NCBI RefSeq assembly: GCF_008831285.2
Contig: NC_045147.1
Coordinates: forward strand, 24,390,981-24,454,980
Source: Nymphaea colorata
Lineage: Eukaryota; Streptophyta; Magnoliopsida; Nymphaeales; Nymphaeaceae
Length of the DNA stretch: 64,000 nt
Reading direction: 5' to 3'
In this document: piece by piece, positions 1 through 12,400 of the stretch
Numbering within the stretch: position 1 is the first letter of the stretch
Layout of the letters: every line of letters begins with the position of its first letter
Translations under genes and position numbers: made by a program
Notes under the pieces: model-generated
Database searches by the model: none
Told to the model about the DNA's origin: nothing
The model's input: only the letters and a program-made list of their open reading frames with translations

Positions 1-383
1 GGGAATTGCATCCCGGAAGGGTTTTCGGTTTTGTTCCCCTGCTGGTGGTGCTGTTGCTCGGGGCGGCGGGCTGGGAGGTAGGAGAAGCAGGGGGGGAGTT
101 GATGATGGGGCAGGTGGAGCGGCAGCTCTCTGCAGGGTTGTTGGAGTGTGGAGGTGATTCGAAGGGCGCCGGGTGCTTTTCCGATGAGGAGGAGTTCGCG
201 CTGGACTCTGAAACCAACCGAATGCTGCAGAGCGGTGCCGCGTACCTCAGCAATCTGCTGCTGAAAAAGGATGGTGTGCCATGCCGGATCCCTGGTCGTT
301 CTTACACCAGCTGCGGATCCCCAGCCAGGTCTGTCTACAAATATAATCGCTGCTCTGGCACCTGCCTTCGTTTTAACATATAG
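1..383 (+). CDS. RALF-like peptide precursor, 5' end cut by window
   Basis: Probable secreted Rapid Alkalinization Factor precursor. RALFs are apoplastic cysteine-rich peptides that signal through CrRLK1L receptor kinases. The frame is open from base 3 and no ATG precedes the hydrophobic segment (FVPLLVVLLLGAAG), so the true start lies upstream of the window; the TTG at base 6 is only an artefact start. The pro-region keeps the family pattern ECGGD...EEEFALDSETNR, matching the usual E-F-x-(M/L)-DSE-x-NR block. The mature part has four cysteines spaced C-x9-C-x12-C-x3-C. Canonical RALFs are C-x9-C-x12-C-x5-C, so the last loop is two residues short. The S1P cleavage motif RRxL is replaced by NRML, and the YISY receptor-binding block by AYLSN. 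The protein ends CLRFNI rather than in arginines. It belongs to the divergent RALF group and is a paralogue of the gene at 2839. Family call is good; activity is not shown. Confidence 0.78.
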   Translation, partial: ELHPGRVFGFVPLLVVLLLGAAGWEVGEAGGELMMGQVERQLSAGLLECGGDSKGAGCFSDEEEFALDSETNRMLQSGAAYLSNLLLKKDGVPCRIPGRSYTSCGSPARSVYKYNRCSGTCLRFNI

Positions 384-2838
384 TAGATCATTTAATCCAA
401 GGCTGCCAGGCATTCAACAATACCCTCGACAGCTTGTTTCCTCTATCTCTACATATATATATATATGTACCTGGCGTTGAGTTGGTCTTCTCTTTCTCTT
501 CCATGTATGTGCTACTTAGAGTCTGCTTCTTCCTGCGGCTCGCAATTGTACTTTATTGTGGCATGGGAAGAATGTCTTCGTCGTGTTTTCAATATACCAA
601 TGTTATCGTGCTGTATGTTTAGGTCTGTGCTGAATCAATTTGAGCTTTAATTTCTTGCCTAAATCGGAGGATGTTCCCAAGGAATTGAAGCCGAATATAT
701 ACTTAAGAAGCACTGGATTAATCCAGACTCTGGCATTTAGCAGACATGCCCAAAAATTATGATAGCACTCAAGATTTGGCTCTCCAGTAAATGAAATGTT
801 GGTAGTCCGGCTGTTTCCTTTTCATCCTGTAACGTCAACCATGGGTCTCAGCTTCCTGATTTTGCAGACGCCGGTTTGCTTTTGCGGGTAACTGTTAGAA
901 AAAGAGCAGAGTCTCAGATGTATCCATTTTCGATTCTCTTTCCAGATTTTGAATCGTTCATCTTCAAACCCTTGCAAAATTTTATTTATACCTTCCAGAC
1001 AAATTAAGCAGAAACAAGAATCGAGTTCGAAGTTTCAACACAGGTGATCCCATTCCCACGGTAAAAAAAACTTGGGTAATTAGTTTCTGAGTTGTTCTCA
1101 CACAATATTTTGTCAGTCGTCGTCACAACTCGCCCCTCCACCCTCCCAGTTTTATAAGGATCGTTTGGCAACAAGAACAGTATGTGAATGTTGTGTACAT
1201 CTGGCAAAGACATTTAGGAAACACTAGTTGTTAGTGTTCTTCCTGCCAAATGAAGGGTGTTCTGAAAGTTGATATCTAAGTGATCAGTCGGTCAGTCAAA
1301 ATTCAAACAAGATGTTGTAGTGCAGTTTATTAAAATTCTCGATGTTTAATTTTAGAATTCCTGAAAAATCTTCATCTACTGATAGTGTTTGAAACTACGG
1401 GATCATATTTGGTGCTTTTGAGTTTTGGAAAAGAAAAACTTAAGAAAATACATCTTTGAAGAGCAATATGTCGTGATCATTCCCTGTTCAATTATTTTGG
1501 GTACGTGGAACTTGTTTTGAAGACAGAGACATTGGATGCTTTCTGTTTCTGAGCAGAAGGGAAGGTCGGGAGGAAGAAGCCAAACTTGGGGTTGGTGCTC
1601 TGTCAATTCCAAGTCTAAAGTGAAGGCAGTACCCAATTGCTTGTTCATGCTTAATACATTATTAAATTGAATGATTCGCTATAATCAGAAGATGTTTAAT
1701 GAAGTCATCACCCAGCCGAGCCGACGGTATAATAATAGTCCCTCTGTCCGTGACTTTAATATGTTTATCCATCTTAGCTTCTCATAGACAATTTTGCAAC
1801 AACCCGACCAATATGTAATAATGCATTGCCTCACATTTTCAAAATTACAGTTTTACATCATCACTTCTCTTGATTCGTGTTAAAGTCACTGAGTAACATG
1901 AAATTAATTATTTCTCAACAAAGGAAAAAAAAGACTGGTCAACGACCGACGGGCAGTAGGAGCGCGTGTGGGAACAGTCGGACCGATCTACAAGTCCGTG
2001 AAGAAGAGTTCCGTTCACTCGGGTCATCGGCGGCTTTCAATACTTTTTTTCCGTGGAAAGTAGAAAGCCGACGCCATCGCTGCAATTTACATAAAACTGT
2101 TTCATTCAATCTTCAGAAAACTTTTCTTCTCTCCTTTGACAACACAATTTTCTACCGCGAAATGTTTCTGCTTTTAAAAGTGCCTTCGATAATTTCACGA
2201 AAGCATGCTTAACTTTTGAATGGCGAGCAACAGCATGTTAAGTTTGAATACATTTTTCGTTTAATCATAGAAATAAGCAGCTGAGTGAAAGAAATGCAAA
2301 CCTAAGTTTAGATGTTTTGTACCATCAAAAGCTGATACGCCCTCGCTTTTCTTATGTCTATTCTCGACTTCTACCTGATGGAGGCACTTTAGATTGTGTT
2401 TTTTTTTTTCCACTGTGGATTTGAGATTTGCAGTAATTCTAGATTCATGGATTTAAAATCAAACCACTTTTGATTTGACTTTAAATTCACGGTTTTTAAC
2501 ATGTGAAATGGATTTTAATTCTATTTTGTTAAAATCCTCAGTTTATTTAAACTGAAAATCTCTAAAAAATACACTTTTTTATGCAGCCTTTGATCTATTA
2601 AACGTAACATTTAAGTCTTTAAGCTTTGGATTTTACACAGTAGAGATAATAAACTTATAGTCGTTTGTATATGTACAACGAGCACGAGAACGAAATGAAA
2701 AGGGTAAACGCGACCCGAAAATGTCACGACAAAAAGATGGATCCGCTTTCTGAAAATAAATAACAATCAGGGAGCGTTTGCGTAAACTATTAGCCATATA
2801 ACTGAGGTCCCCTGCTTTGCAACCGAAGAAGAACCCAG
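384..2838. other. Intergenic, RALF 1 to RALF 2
   Basis: 3' flank of the first RALF-like gene with a short (TA)n run near 452-467, then AT-rich sequence without a credible ORF. It contains one copy of a dispersed MITE-like repeat (2393-2609). Short open frames near 1004-2212 on either strand have no recognisable domain and no splice-site context. Confidence 0.6.
2393..2609 (+). repeat. MITE-like repeat family A, copy 1
   Basis: About 217 bp sharing ordered blocks with three other places in the window (25262, 38690 inverted, 45709). The blocks are a GTTGTGTTT-like start, a TTTGAGAT block, a TTTTTAACATG-type block, and an end near ACACTTTTTTATGCAGCC. This copy is degenerate at its ends. Non-coding, probably a non-autonomous DNA transposon. 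Confidence 0.5.
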
Positions 2839-3312
2839 ATGGGGTGGAGAATGCATACCACCACCAGTTGCTCCTCTTTCCTCTTCATTCCTCTCTTGCT
2901 GCTGCTGGTCTCTGTAAGCCCAACTACTGCTGTCGCTGCTGAAACTGTCTCCATAAGGCCAATTGCTACTGCTTCCGATGCCACTGCCGGAACAGTGAAG
3001 GTGGAAGACTGGAGGCCGAAGCTGGAGGAAAAGGGGAGGCGATGGTGGTGGGACGGGTCAGAATCAGAGTGCGGACTAGAGGATGGGGAGACGGAGGAGG
3101 TGTTGGGGATGGACTCCTTTACCAATCAACAGCTCCTAGCCGCGGCCAACTACCAGCGCGGCGTCATCAGAAACCCTGTTCTGAGACCTGACGCCCCGGA
3201 GTGCCAGAAGAGAGGCAACTGCCGGCCGAGTGCGGTCTCTCCAACACCGTCCACCCGTTGCACTGGATGGTGCCGTCGTGGCTATAATCCGATCGACGCA
3301 GCTTCGTACTAG
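2839..3312 (+). CDS. Divergent RALF-like peptide precursor
   Basis: Single-exon precursor of 157 residues. Start is the ATG at 2839; the in-frame ATG at 2851 is an equally possible start, and both precede the signal peptide (FLFIPLLLLLVSVSPTTAVA). The pro-region carries SECGLED...EEVLGMDSFTNQQLL, the counterpart of the RALF block EF-x-MDSE-x-NRRxL, but the dibasic RR of the S1P site is QQ. The YISY motif is absent. The C-terminal domain has four cysteines spaced C-x5-C-x12-C-x3-C, and a tail RRGYNPIDAASY follows the last one. The C-x12-C-x3-C half is shared with the gene at 1-383, which marks them as tandem paralogues 2.5 kb apart on the same strand. No intron. Expected to be secreted to the apoplast. 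It could be a diverged functional RALF or a relic; nothing breaks the frame. Confidence 0.7.
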   Translation: MGWRMHTTTSCSSFLFIPLLLLLVSVSPTTAVAAETVSIRPIATASDATAGTVKVEDWRPKLEEKGRRWWWDGSESECGLEDGETEEVLGMDSFTNQQLLAAANYQRGVIRNPVLRPDAPECQKRGNCRPSAVSPTPSTRCTGWCRRGYNPIDAASY

Positions 3313-5024
3313 CAAGTCAAGGGCTGTTTCTTAGTTTAGTGGCCTGCAAGAGTTCTCGATCGGTGGTTGGTGTAACCTTTGATTTTTTTTTCACCGTCCT
3401 TATTCGTGATGGCTTGGCTTGCCATGTACACGTAAATCATGATCTTTCTGGATGGCTCTTAATCATGATCTTTAGGAAGCCTTGTAATAGTCTTTTTTAG
3501 CTCTTGCTGTTCTTTCTCTTCGCCATTTACTTGGTGGGGATCTTTTGTTAAAAAAGTGATTAGATAGTCGAAGTGGTGGGAAAACAAATGTTCGAAATAC
3601 CGTTTGTTCGAATCACGATATGGTGAGGAAAAAACAGGATTGGAAACGGACGATGACTTCTGCGCCAGATCGTGTTTAATCTGTTATCATCTCATATTGG
3701 TAAAACAGCCAAAGAGACCGACCCCCTTTCTCTAATCTGAAATGCATCAGTAGTTACTTAAGTATTTGATCTAGGAGGACGACGATGCACAAAGTAGAAA
3801 GTTTAAACGATCACTTTTTTAAAGAAAACCACCCCTCGTTCATTAAAAGTACGTTAGATGAATCTTCAGATCCGATAAGACGGGATTTCCCCATTTGAGA
3901 GCCTTCGATATCTTTGTCCCCCCCTCGAACGCCACGGAGGTTGAAGTCTTTTTCACTTGTCACGCTCCTCGTTGAATTCCGTCAACAGAAGAGTGCCGGC
4001 ATTTAGAGCGAAGTGGAGACCTTTCTCCCCCCTCTCTATAAATTTAAATGCCAGCACACCTCTGTTGACTGATTCCAATTGTCAGTCCCTTCTCACAAGG
4101 CCCGGAGTTACAAACTTTTTCTTCGGTAATCTATTTGGTCGTCTGCATATTATCATCTTCAGATTTAGATCTTCCTCAGCAAGCAACCTTCTCTGACAAC
4201 ATGATGGAAAAACGTATGAGAGAGGTTTAACCTGGGTTTTGTATAAGCGTCACTGCTAGCTCCTATTTTTTAATTAGGAGCCGTACTTTACAGCAACACT
4301 TATCATTCATGGCAACAGCCCTAGTAATTTGCTCCTTTGTTAGCTTTTGGTAACAGTAACAGATTTGATAACAGCGTTGACGGAATTTTTGCTAACATTA
4401 TTTTTGTGACAGAACTCATTTCTCTGTCGTTACTGTTATGAATGCCACAACTGGCACCTCTACTTTTCATGCAATATCATTGTCTGCATAGTCATCATGT
4501 GTGCCACCATATGTGGTCTTGCTTGTATGGATAAAAATGAATGTGCAGTAGCGTGATCCTTTCAGGTTTAGATCACGAACGACTAATCAGTAATCACTAA
4601 TGTCAAGATTTTTTAAGTTTGCTGCACTGCGCTTCGAGGTCCTTTCTTCGGAGTTGTATGACCCTTCGAGGACAGCGCTTTTGAATGTTCTCATACTCAT
4701 CGGCCGTTTTCATATTTATGTCAGTCATTTTAAGGCTCGCTCCCAGTCAAACAGAAGCAGATAAACATGGAATATGAAAATTTTCCCTCCCCTTCACAGT
4801 TTAGTTTGGATGTCTTTCTATCTCCGAAAAGTGCAGACACATGGTTGACCGATAACCGAGGCCATTCGTAAATGGATGCTTGGTTTTCTGCGCAGTTGCT
4901 GACCCTATATCTCCACTAGATGCATGCTTCCAACATGGCGACATGAGACAGTGGGCGTGGCTGATAATTGAGAAACTAAATAATTGTTTAATTATCCCTT
5001 GGACAAGAAACCAACCGCAAATAG

Positions 5025-5029
<5 letters not shown>

Positions 5030-5055
<26 letters not shown>
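5030..5055. repeat. (TA)n microsatellite
   Basis: Uninterrupted TA dinucleotides, about 13 units. Confidence 0.95.
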
Positions 5056-5618
5056 GACGTCTCCAGTAATAGTCGATTACATATTTATCTACGGCCTGAC
5101 TGGCATCAAATTGACCACTACTCTTGCGCACACGGTCCTACATCATACAGAAAAAACAAAGTTTCAATTGTTTTATAAATCTAGCATGCTAAGTTTGTAT
5201 TTGGTAAATTTAAAATTGGCGAGCATAACCAATTAATTGGCCAATTAGAGCAGCAAAATAAAAATGAAAGGTACGTAAAAAAAATCAAGTGTTGTATCTA
5301 GCAAAATAAATGGGCCAACAGTTTATATATTAAAGACGCAATAGGTACGCGACTATCTACACGTCGTGTTTCATCAATCGCATCATAGCTAGAAGTTGTG
5401 ATTGGCACTTCACTTCATGGTGGATCCAGTTGGGGCCAAGCACAAGCGTCCACCAGTTTCAGGCCACCGATCCGATTGGATTGAGTGCTGCCGTATTGCC
5501 CTTGACAATGGAATGCGCAAACAAAAATGAATTTGTTGTGCCATCTTTAGGCTCATTTCTTATCTGAAAAGCAGTCACACATTTCACACGAAAACTAAAA
5601 GAAACCTCCTTTAAGCCG

Positions 5619-5644
5619 TATATATATATATATATATATATATA
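5619..5644. repeat. (TA)n microsatellite
   Basis: Uninterrupted TA dinucleotides, about 13 units. Confidence 0.95.
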
Positions 5645-7673
5645 GGCATTTCATAGCCAAATCGACCGAGTCGATCTAGATGCTGGATGTATCCGAACTG
5701 TGACGTCACTTTGGATTCAATTTCACAAATTTTCGTGATCCAACTTATGAAATCCAAATTCAATGACTCGTATGGACTAGCTAGTGACATTAGTCTTCTA
5801 CCCTTGCATGATGTCACCTGGAAAACTTGGTGGTTCGCTCTCACTTTCAATGTTATTCGAAAGAAGAAAACACTAGTTGCGTTGTCTACAGTCCATATTA
5901 ATTATACGATGTAGCTCAGGCATTTTCTTCTTAAGCCTAACAAAAAGGCTAATTTTATAATTTTGTTTAATAATGGAAAGTTTGGAGGATGAGATATTAG
6001 TGAGTGCGCACCTGACAATTGCGTCGTGTACGCCACTCTGCTGTTCATCCTTCCTTTCATTTCATCTATGTTCATAAATGTCTTCCATGTACTTCTGAAA
6101 TTATATACATATATATAGACACACACACACACCAACGTTGAGATGCAAGGAAGGGAGATGGAGGTTCAACATTTGCAGCGAGTTAGTCATGTGACAGTAC
6201 TAAAATTTGTTTTCTATTTCCTTCGTTCTTTTACAGTTTATATATTGCGATACGCACTCTTAGCTGATTATACTATGAGCCTTATAACCAAGGTTGCCGA
6301 TAAAAGCTGAACTCTTCTGCTCATGGTCTCTGTTGGGAAAATTTGTTCATACTTTAGCCTTATGGCAGAGGGGATGCTCAAATAAGTGCTGATTTTAGAC
6401 CCCGTGGGCCTTCCCTTCATGCTCTTGAGTGCTTAATTAATTAATTTCATGATCAGCCTCTAATTCACTGGCGAACATTAATGGACCGTCGATGCACATT
6501 CCTACCATGTTAAAATTGTTTCTCAGCTACCAACTCAGACCCAGCGCTTCACCAACCACCACAAGAAAAGGAAAACGCATTTGGCATTGAAGAAGTCGAT
6601 CAGTCCCATAGGGAAAGGAAAAAAAAACAGGAATCAGCAATAATATGGAGAAACCGCGGGCAGGCAAACTTCAGCGCATGATCTGCTAAGGTTGGACGAC
6701 ACCGTCTTCTCACTTTTAGCCTGCAAGCTGAAAATGGAAGCCGTGTCGTGAGTTCTTAAACGACTACGCATACAGAGGAGCTTTTGAATATATAGTGTAT
6801 ATATATCCGCAGAGATAAAGTTCCTAGTCGAGTCATGTAATTTCATCTACGAGCACAGCGCAGTTGATGGCATTACAACGAATTACAAGGATTTTAGCAC
6901 TGTCACGCTGACTTGCTAACTATTCTCCATCGCGTTTGATTTGGGAAAAGAAGTGGCACAGGAAAGAGGGCCCAAGTTCTGCCATCGCCAGTTACTACAA
7001 TTAATCCAACCACCTGATGCGCCTACCCTCACAGGGGCCCCTTCCGCTCCATTTGATACCACACCGAAAAATCTGATACTACTAATGGAGGCAGGGGAGG
7101 AATCAGCTAATATGTCGGAGGTCGTAAAGAAACAGCTTGTATCAACTCCATCTCCGCACATAGACGCATGAAACAGGGGTTATTACCAGGAAACAGACTT
7201 CCAATCTTATTTTTCTCCTACGTGCTGTCAAATTTTCATGTATTTTTTGGGCCATCGGCTGCGAATATGTTTTTTCATTTAGATTCACGCAACCGTGTCT
7301 CATCTATAAGGTTTGATCTGCTAAAAATTTGAAACAAATCAAAGAGAAACGGACCTATATGCATCCAGTTTCCATAATATACAAGACATTAAAAAGTTCC
7401 GATAGGACAAACTGATCAGTTCTGGAAGTTGGAACTAAATGAAGGGCTGTGGCAAGCAGCAAAGCACAAGCAGTTGATGAGGTAGTTGGGAAGGCACCCG
7501 GCGTGACCTTCTCCTCTTCCTTAATTGAGCTTTCATTTACTCTCCAATGCAAGCAAAGGACGTCCGGGAGTTACGAAAGGACGTTGCCAAAGAGCGCGAA
7601 GAAAATGCACCAGAAACGCTAAATTGCAGCCTAATTAATTGGTCACTAAGTAAGTATTGATGACCTCTCCCAT

Positions 7674-7680
7674 TATAAAT
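7674..7680 (+). promoter_or_regulatory. Probable TATA box of PCC13-62 gene 1
   Basis: TATAAAT lies 61 bp before the ATG at 7735, leaving a leader of roughly 30 nt. Position and sequence fit a plant TATA box; the transcription start is inferred. Confidence 0.55.
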
Positions 7681-7734
7681 TGAGATCTTTGAATCGCGTA
7701 ATGTGCTTACTGGCTCACCTATAGGGTGTGGACA

Positions 7735-9464
7735 ATGGCTTCATCATTCTTCTACCATCTGTTGGCCTTCATCCCTTTCCTTCTCCTCGTTTCTTTCTCA
7801 ACTTCTCAGGCTTCTAGTCTGAACTTGAGCTGCGCTTCTGAACCACCAGCGACCGAGATGCTTGTGTTTCCTAGCGATGTGCCTCTGCTGGAATTCCCTC
7901 TTAATCTGGAGCACCTAGAGGCAGACTTTTTCCTCTATGGCGCCCTTGGGAGGGGACTGGATGAGCTTGCACCAGAGCTGGTCATGGGGGGTCCTCCACC
8001 CGTAGGAGCACGGAAGGCGAACCTTGACCCTCTCACCAGAGACATCATTCTACAATTTGGGTATCAGGAGATTGGTCACCTCAGGTCTCTCTCTCTCCAT
8101 TTTCTTTCCCTCAACATCTCTCTGCTCTCTTTCTCTCTGGTTAACCATTTCATTTTCTTGTTGATCCAATCTCAGGGCCATTAAAGAGACGATTCGTTGG
8201 TTTCCTAGGCCTCTGCTGGATCTGAGCCCCAGCAATTTTGCTCGCGTAATGGACGATGCGTTTGGCTTCCAACTTAGTCCTCCATTTGATCCTTATGCCA
8301 ACAGCATCAATTTTCTCCTGGCTACTTACGTCATACCTTACGTTGGGCTCACCGGTTACGTGGGTACAAACCCCAATCTCAAGGGCCACTATTCCAAAAG
8401 GGTAATAATCAAGCCTTTGAGAGCAAGAGAGAGAGAGAGAGAGCATGCAATGTTTTCATGTTTTGATTCCTGAAACCGGATCCTCCATGAATGTCGATTC
8501 CCAAACATGAGCTCAATTCTGCTCATGGGAATCCTGGTTCCTTTTCCTCAAGTTGTTATCTTAGTCTGTCTTTAGTTGCCGCTGTTGCATTCTTTAAATC
8601 AATTTTGTAGCATTTTGCATGATCAGACGTACGGCTGCGTGAACAGTTCTCTCCCCTGCTTTCTACTTGTATGCATCTTACTCAATCAATTTAGAAAACT
8701 TTGAACCGCCTACTTATTTCAACTCATTCTGCATTCTGTAGTACTGCCGAATCTGAATTCCTACTTTGGCAACTGTGGTTCAACCTCCAAAACATAATTT
8801 TCCTCTTACCGTATCTTAAGTGAGTGCACGACGCCCATTGTTGACCATTTTCTTCTTAGTTAACAACAGAGTGACCATATTTTCTTCTGCCAATCTCCGC
8901 AACAGAGCGTGTACACCGGAAATTGACCAGAAGAATCCTTGCTTCTCCTATCACCTCGGTCATATCTTTTGATCCGGTTACCGTGGTTAATCAAACATCT
9001 ATCCAAACGTTTCCAATATGTTACCGATAACCGATCTGATCTGCTCTTATTGTATATGGCTTATGCCGTCTGCAAAACCTTCACAGTTAGTGGCAGGACT
9101 GCTAGGCGTGGAGTCTGGGCAGGACGCCGTGGACAGAGGCTTGTTATACGAGAGGAAGCAGCAGCAGGTTGAGCCCTACAACATGACGGTGGAAGACTTC
9201 ACCGATCGGATCTCCATCCTCAGAGACCGTCTCGGCGGCTGCGGCGTCAAGGATGAGGGGCTGACTGTTCCTCGCGAGCTTGGAGCAGAGGGCAGAATTC
9301 GCGGCAATATCCTGTCCGGTGACATGCACTCTCTGTCCTACGCCCGCACTCCGGCGGAAATCCTGAGGATCGTGTATGGAACGGGCAGCGAGCGTGTGCC
9401 TGGCGGCTTTTTCCCCAAAGGAGGCAATGGCAAGATAGCACGATCCTATCTACAGCACCATTAG
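7735..9464 (+). CDS. Desiccation-related protein PCC13-62-like (gene 1)
   Basis: Three exons: 7735-8084, 8176-8401 and 9087-9464 (954 nt, 317 residues), all with GT..AG borders. The start is the ATG at 7735 (MASSFF); the GTG frame opening at 7726 is not used. Residues 1 to about 27 are a signal peptide (LLAFIPFLLLVSFSTSQA). The rest is the ferritin-like helical domain of the PCC13-62 family, with recognisable blocks NLEHLEADFFLYGALG, ELVMGGPPPVGA, PPFDPYAN, LLGVESGQDA, LGGCGVKDEGL and VPGGFFPKGGNG near the C-terminus. The name comes from a dehydration-induced protein of the resurrection plant Craterostigma; biochemical activity is not established. Intron 1 is 91 nt and CT-rich, intron 2 is 685 nt with a (GA)n run. 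A paralogue on the opposite strand (35497-36818) has identical exon 2 and 3 lengths and the same phases. Confidence 0.92.
8426..8443. repeat. (GA)n microsatellite in intron 2
   Basis: GA dinucleotides just downstream of the exon 2 donor of PCC13-62 gene 1. Confidence 0.9.
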
Positions 9465-12400
9465 GGGGCCGGGAGAGAACAATTTCTTGCCGTGCTGCGG
9501 CAGTGTTTCGCTATAAATAAGAGTTGATTGCTGTTTTGTGTGTGTGTGTGTGCGTGAGAGGGCAAGAGAGAGAGTCTTTCGAAACTTGTTTGCTGACTTA
9601 GAGAAAGCAGTCAGAGAGGGAAATGCGTGGGATTATGTTTCTTTTGCAGAAAACGTATCAGGACAGGACATCTAATCTAATTGTTCTCTGCTTCTGTGAA
9701 GGTCTTTTGTATATCGAGCCAACCCGCAAGCTTGCAAAAAAATACCAGTTTTTCCTTTTCGCCTGAACTTTCTTATGGTACTGTTGTCATCATCAGTGAT
9801 GGTGTCCCAGACTTGTTGGGGTTGTTCAAGTTAAAGAAATCGGATCAACAGGGCATCCAAGCCGATAATGGCGATGGCAAGTTCAATTCAAATTCAAATT
9901 CTTAACTCTCATACGATGATCATCATTAGCAAAGATCACACGTGCATTCTCAAGCTGAAAAACCGTAAAACAGAAGAGAAATTGAAAGGAACCATCAAAA
10001 GAAAAGATTTTATTTTCTGGGTTAACGCATGAAGTCTCTCCATAGCTAATTGCTCCCATATAAATTGCAAGGACTTGAATGAGCTGCCTAGCACTTGAAG
10101 AGCTGCTTCTGCCCCTTCTTGTCCCAGTGATGATTTAGCCAAAAGTCCCAAGCTTCCAGAGGTGATCCAGACCCATGGAGCCTCAATTTTTCCTTTTTAT
10201 TATGGTGGATGTTATTTACTAACAAAAAGTTTCTGCTGTTAGATGAAGGACAGAGGACTTCTTCCTCATGTTTTGCTCTTGTCCCACACCAAGATAAAGA
10301 TTCGATTTTAGTTTGCTTTGCTGCATTGTCGTTACCCAATTTGATTTTGAGAAATTGGGGCTTGCCCATTAGGTAACAATTGTATCTTCCGTGGATTTGT
10401 TTTTTCTCTTGTTGGTGTTCAATCAAGTCATGAAAACTTCTTCCATCCGCTTAGCTTGATATCGCTTCAACCCCGTCATGACCCTTTTGTCGTTTTCATC
10501 GTTGAATCCCCATTTCATCTGATTTTTTGTCAATGCACGTTGACCAACTTGGACTCATAGCTGAGACTTGGGCTCTGCAGAGCCCCAGTTTCTTCCTAAG
10601 CGCCTTTCTTGTATGGCGTCCTAAATCTTGCACTTGAAAGCCATGAATGGGTAGTCTGTGTTTATGAATGTTGGGTAATGAACAGATAGCTATTGTTTGA
10701 CAGCAGAGAGTATGGGGATGCTTCAGAGGGGCTCTCGGACATTTTAGATGAAGCATGGCAGTCAAATAGCTCTGTGATTGTGAAGTTTTTGGATTGTTGG
10801 GTTTATGTTGTGTCAAATGTTCTTGTATTGGCTTGCAGTTCCTGAAGTTTGTTTTGTCGTGTCAAATGCAGTGGGAAGCTGATTCTGCAAAGATTGACTA
10901 AGCGACATCCACTTCCCATAAAAATTTAGAAAGATTAAAACCTGTTTCCTATGTGACTATAACATTTTAGCTACATTCCATCATTATAAGTAATGTGGTT
11001 TGGCAGAATTAGTCTGTTAAAGGATTTGTTTGTGAAACTTGGTTTTGAATTCCTACGTGGTTGCTAAATGTTGGAGACTCTGTTTCAACTTTTGGTCCTC
11101 GCACTCTGCGATTGGCTAATTAGTGGAGGCCGGACCAGAAGTGGGGCTGAAACAGGAAACAATTGACAAGCGCCAGTTAAACAGCCAATACCCGTCATGC
11201 CATTGATCAACACCATCCACTGTTGAAAACAGTCTTTAATGTCATCTATGCTTAGCAGACGGTGATGATCTTCGAAGACGAGGTTTGGAGTTTTTGTGAA
11301 GCTTATTTTGGCCAAAATTGGTTGAGCAATTTCTTAAAATAGTTACCCATATTATCTTCAGCCAGCCTTTAGAAGCTGACCAGCTAAGCTTAACCCTCAC
11401 ATACATTGACTCTGCCATATGTAAATCAGGCCAAGTTAAAAGAAAAGGAACGGGGGCAAGTTCAATTTGGGTTGCTTGGTGGACCCTGCTTTGCAGGACC
11501 AAGATGGCCCTATGAACCCTTGACCGATATTTTGAAACCTCATGCAATGTGCCCGACGCACTGTCCAGTTGTTTTATACTGTTTTGTTAATTCCTGGTTA
11601 CCATTATCTCTGCCAAGTTTCTAAATGCTGCAAACCGAGGCTCTTGTTCAGCACTTTCTGAACTGACTGCATCGGTCAAGGTTCTCCACGGACGTAGAGT
11701 TTGGGTATGATGCTAATGATAATGACATTGCAATCCGTTGTTTTATGGAGGGATACCTATATCACTAGCTTTCATCTGCTGAAATATTGGTGAAATTGCA
11801 CACTTGCAGGTCTCAGCTAAAGGCGTACGCTTGAAGAAGGCGTTTTTTTGTGCTTTATGTTGCAGTTTATTTCGTCTGATATAGTATTTCCTATGTAGTG
11901 ATGAACTGTTATTTCGCTTTGTCGAAGCGTCCTTGAATAATTACTAAAGCCAATACCTTGTGCCTCTTTTCAGAACAACGCACAACAAAATGGTAAAATT
12001 ATGCCTTTGCCTCTGAGCGATGTTGTCTCTCCACTTTATGCTAACCGTGCATCACTTTTCGTGGTATAATATACCATGGCATATCTGCATTGACCTAAAC
12101 AGCTTCTTGCTTCACATCTGCCAATAAAGTAGTTCCGCCACGAGTCCAGCACCTGTAGATATGTGTCTTTTGCTTTCTAGCACAGGCTTCAAGCTTGGGG
12201 CCCGGCGGCCTTGAAATCATTGGCAGCTTTACACTTTGGCGAGTTGCCATGTTACCATCCCTTTTCTTTTCAGAAGCCATTTTTCTTTTTATTGAATTCT
12301 GACAGGCCTAAAGTTTAATAGCTAAACCTTCACTTGCTTGAATGTGCGTTCGGCAGCTTTGCGGCACCCGTTTTCAACCATCCCGCGGCGCCTTCTCTCT

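Larger units (their letters stand above)
3313..7734. other. Intergenic, RALF 2 to PCC13-62 gene 1
   Basis: AT-rich, with two long (TA)n microsatellites and an (AC)n run near 6119-6132. Open frames such as those at 4880-5236 and 6941-7171 are driven by the simple repeats or lack ATG starts, domains and splice context. The last ~60 bases are the promoter and leader of the next gene. Confidence 0.6.

Noticed and set aside
2790-3125. 111-codon minus-strand frame over the second RALF-like gene
   Set aside because: Antisense shadow; the + strand has a signal peptide and RALF motifs.
3587-3620. TTCGAATC words suggestive of a tRNA T-arm
   Set aside because: No acceptor stem, D-arm or anticodon arm at the right distances; no other convincing tRNA was found in the window.
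5030-5055. Alternating repeat that could be read as regular array structure (CRISPR-like)
   Set aside because: Simple dinucleotide microsatellite in a plant nuclear genome; no spacer-repeat pattern.
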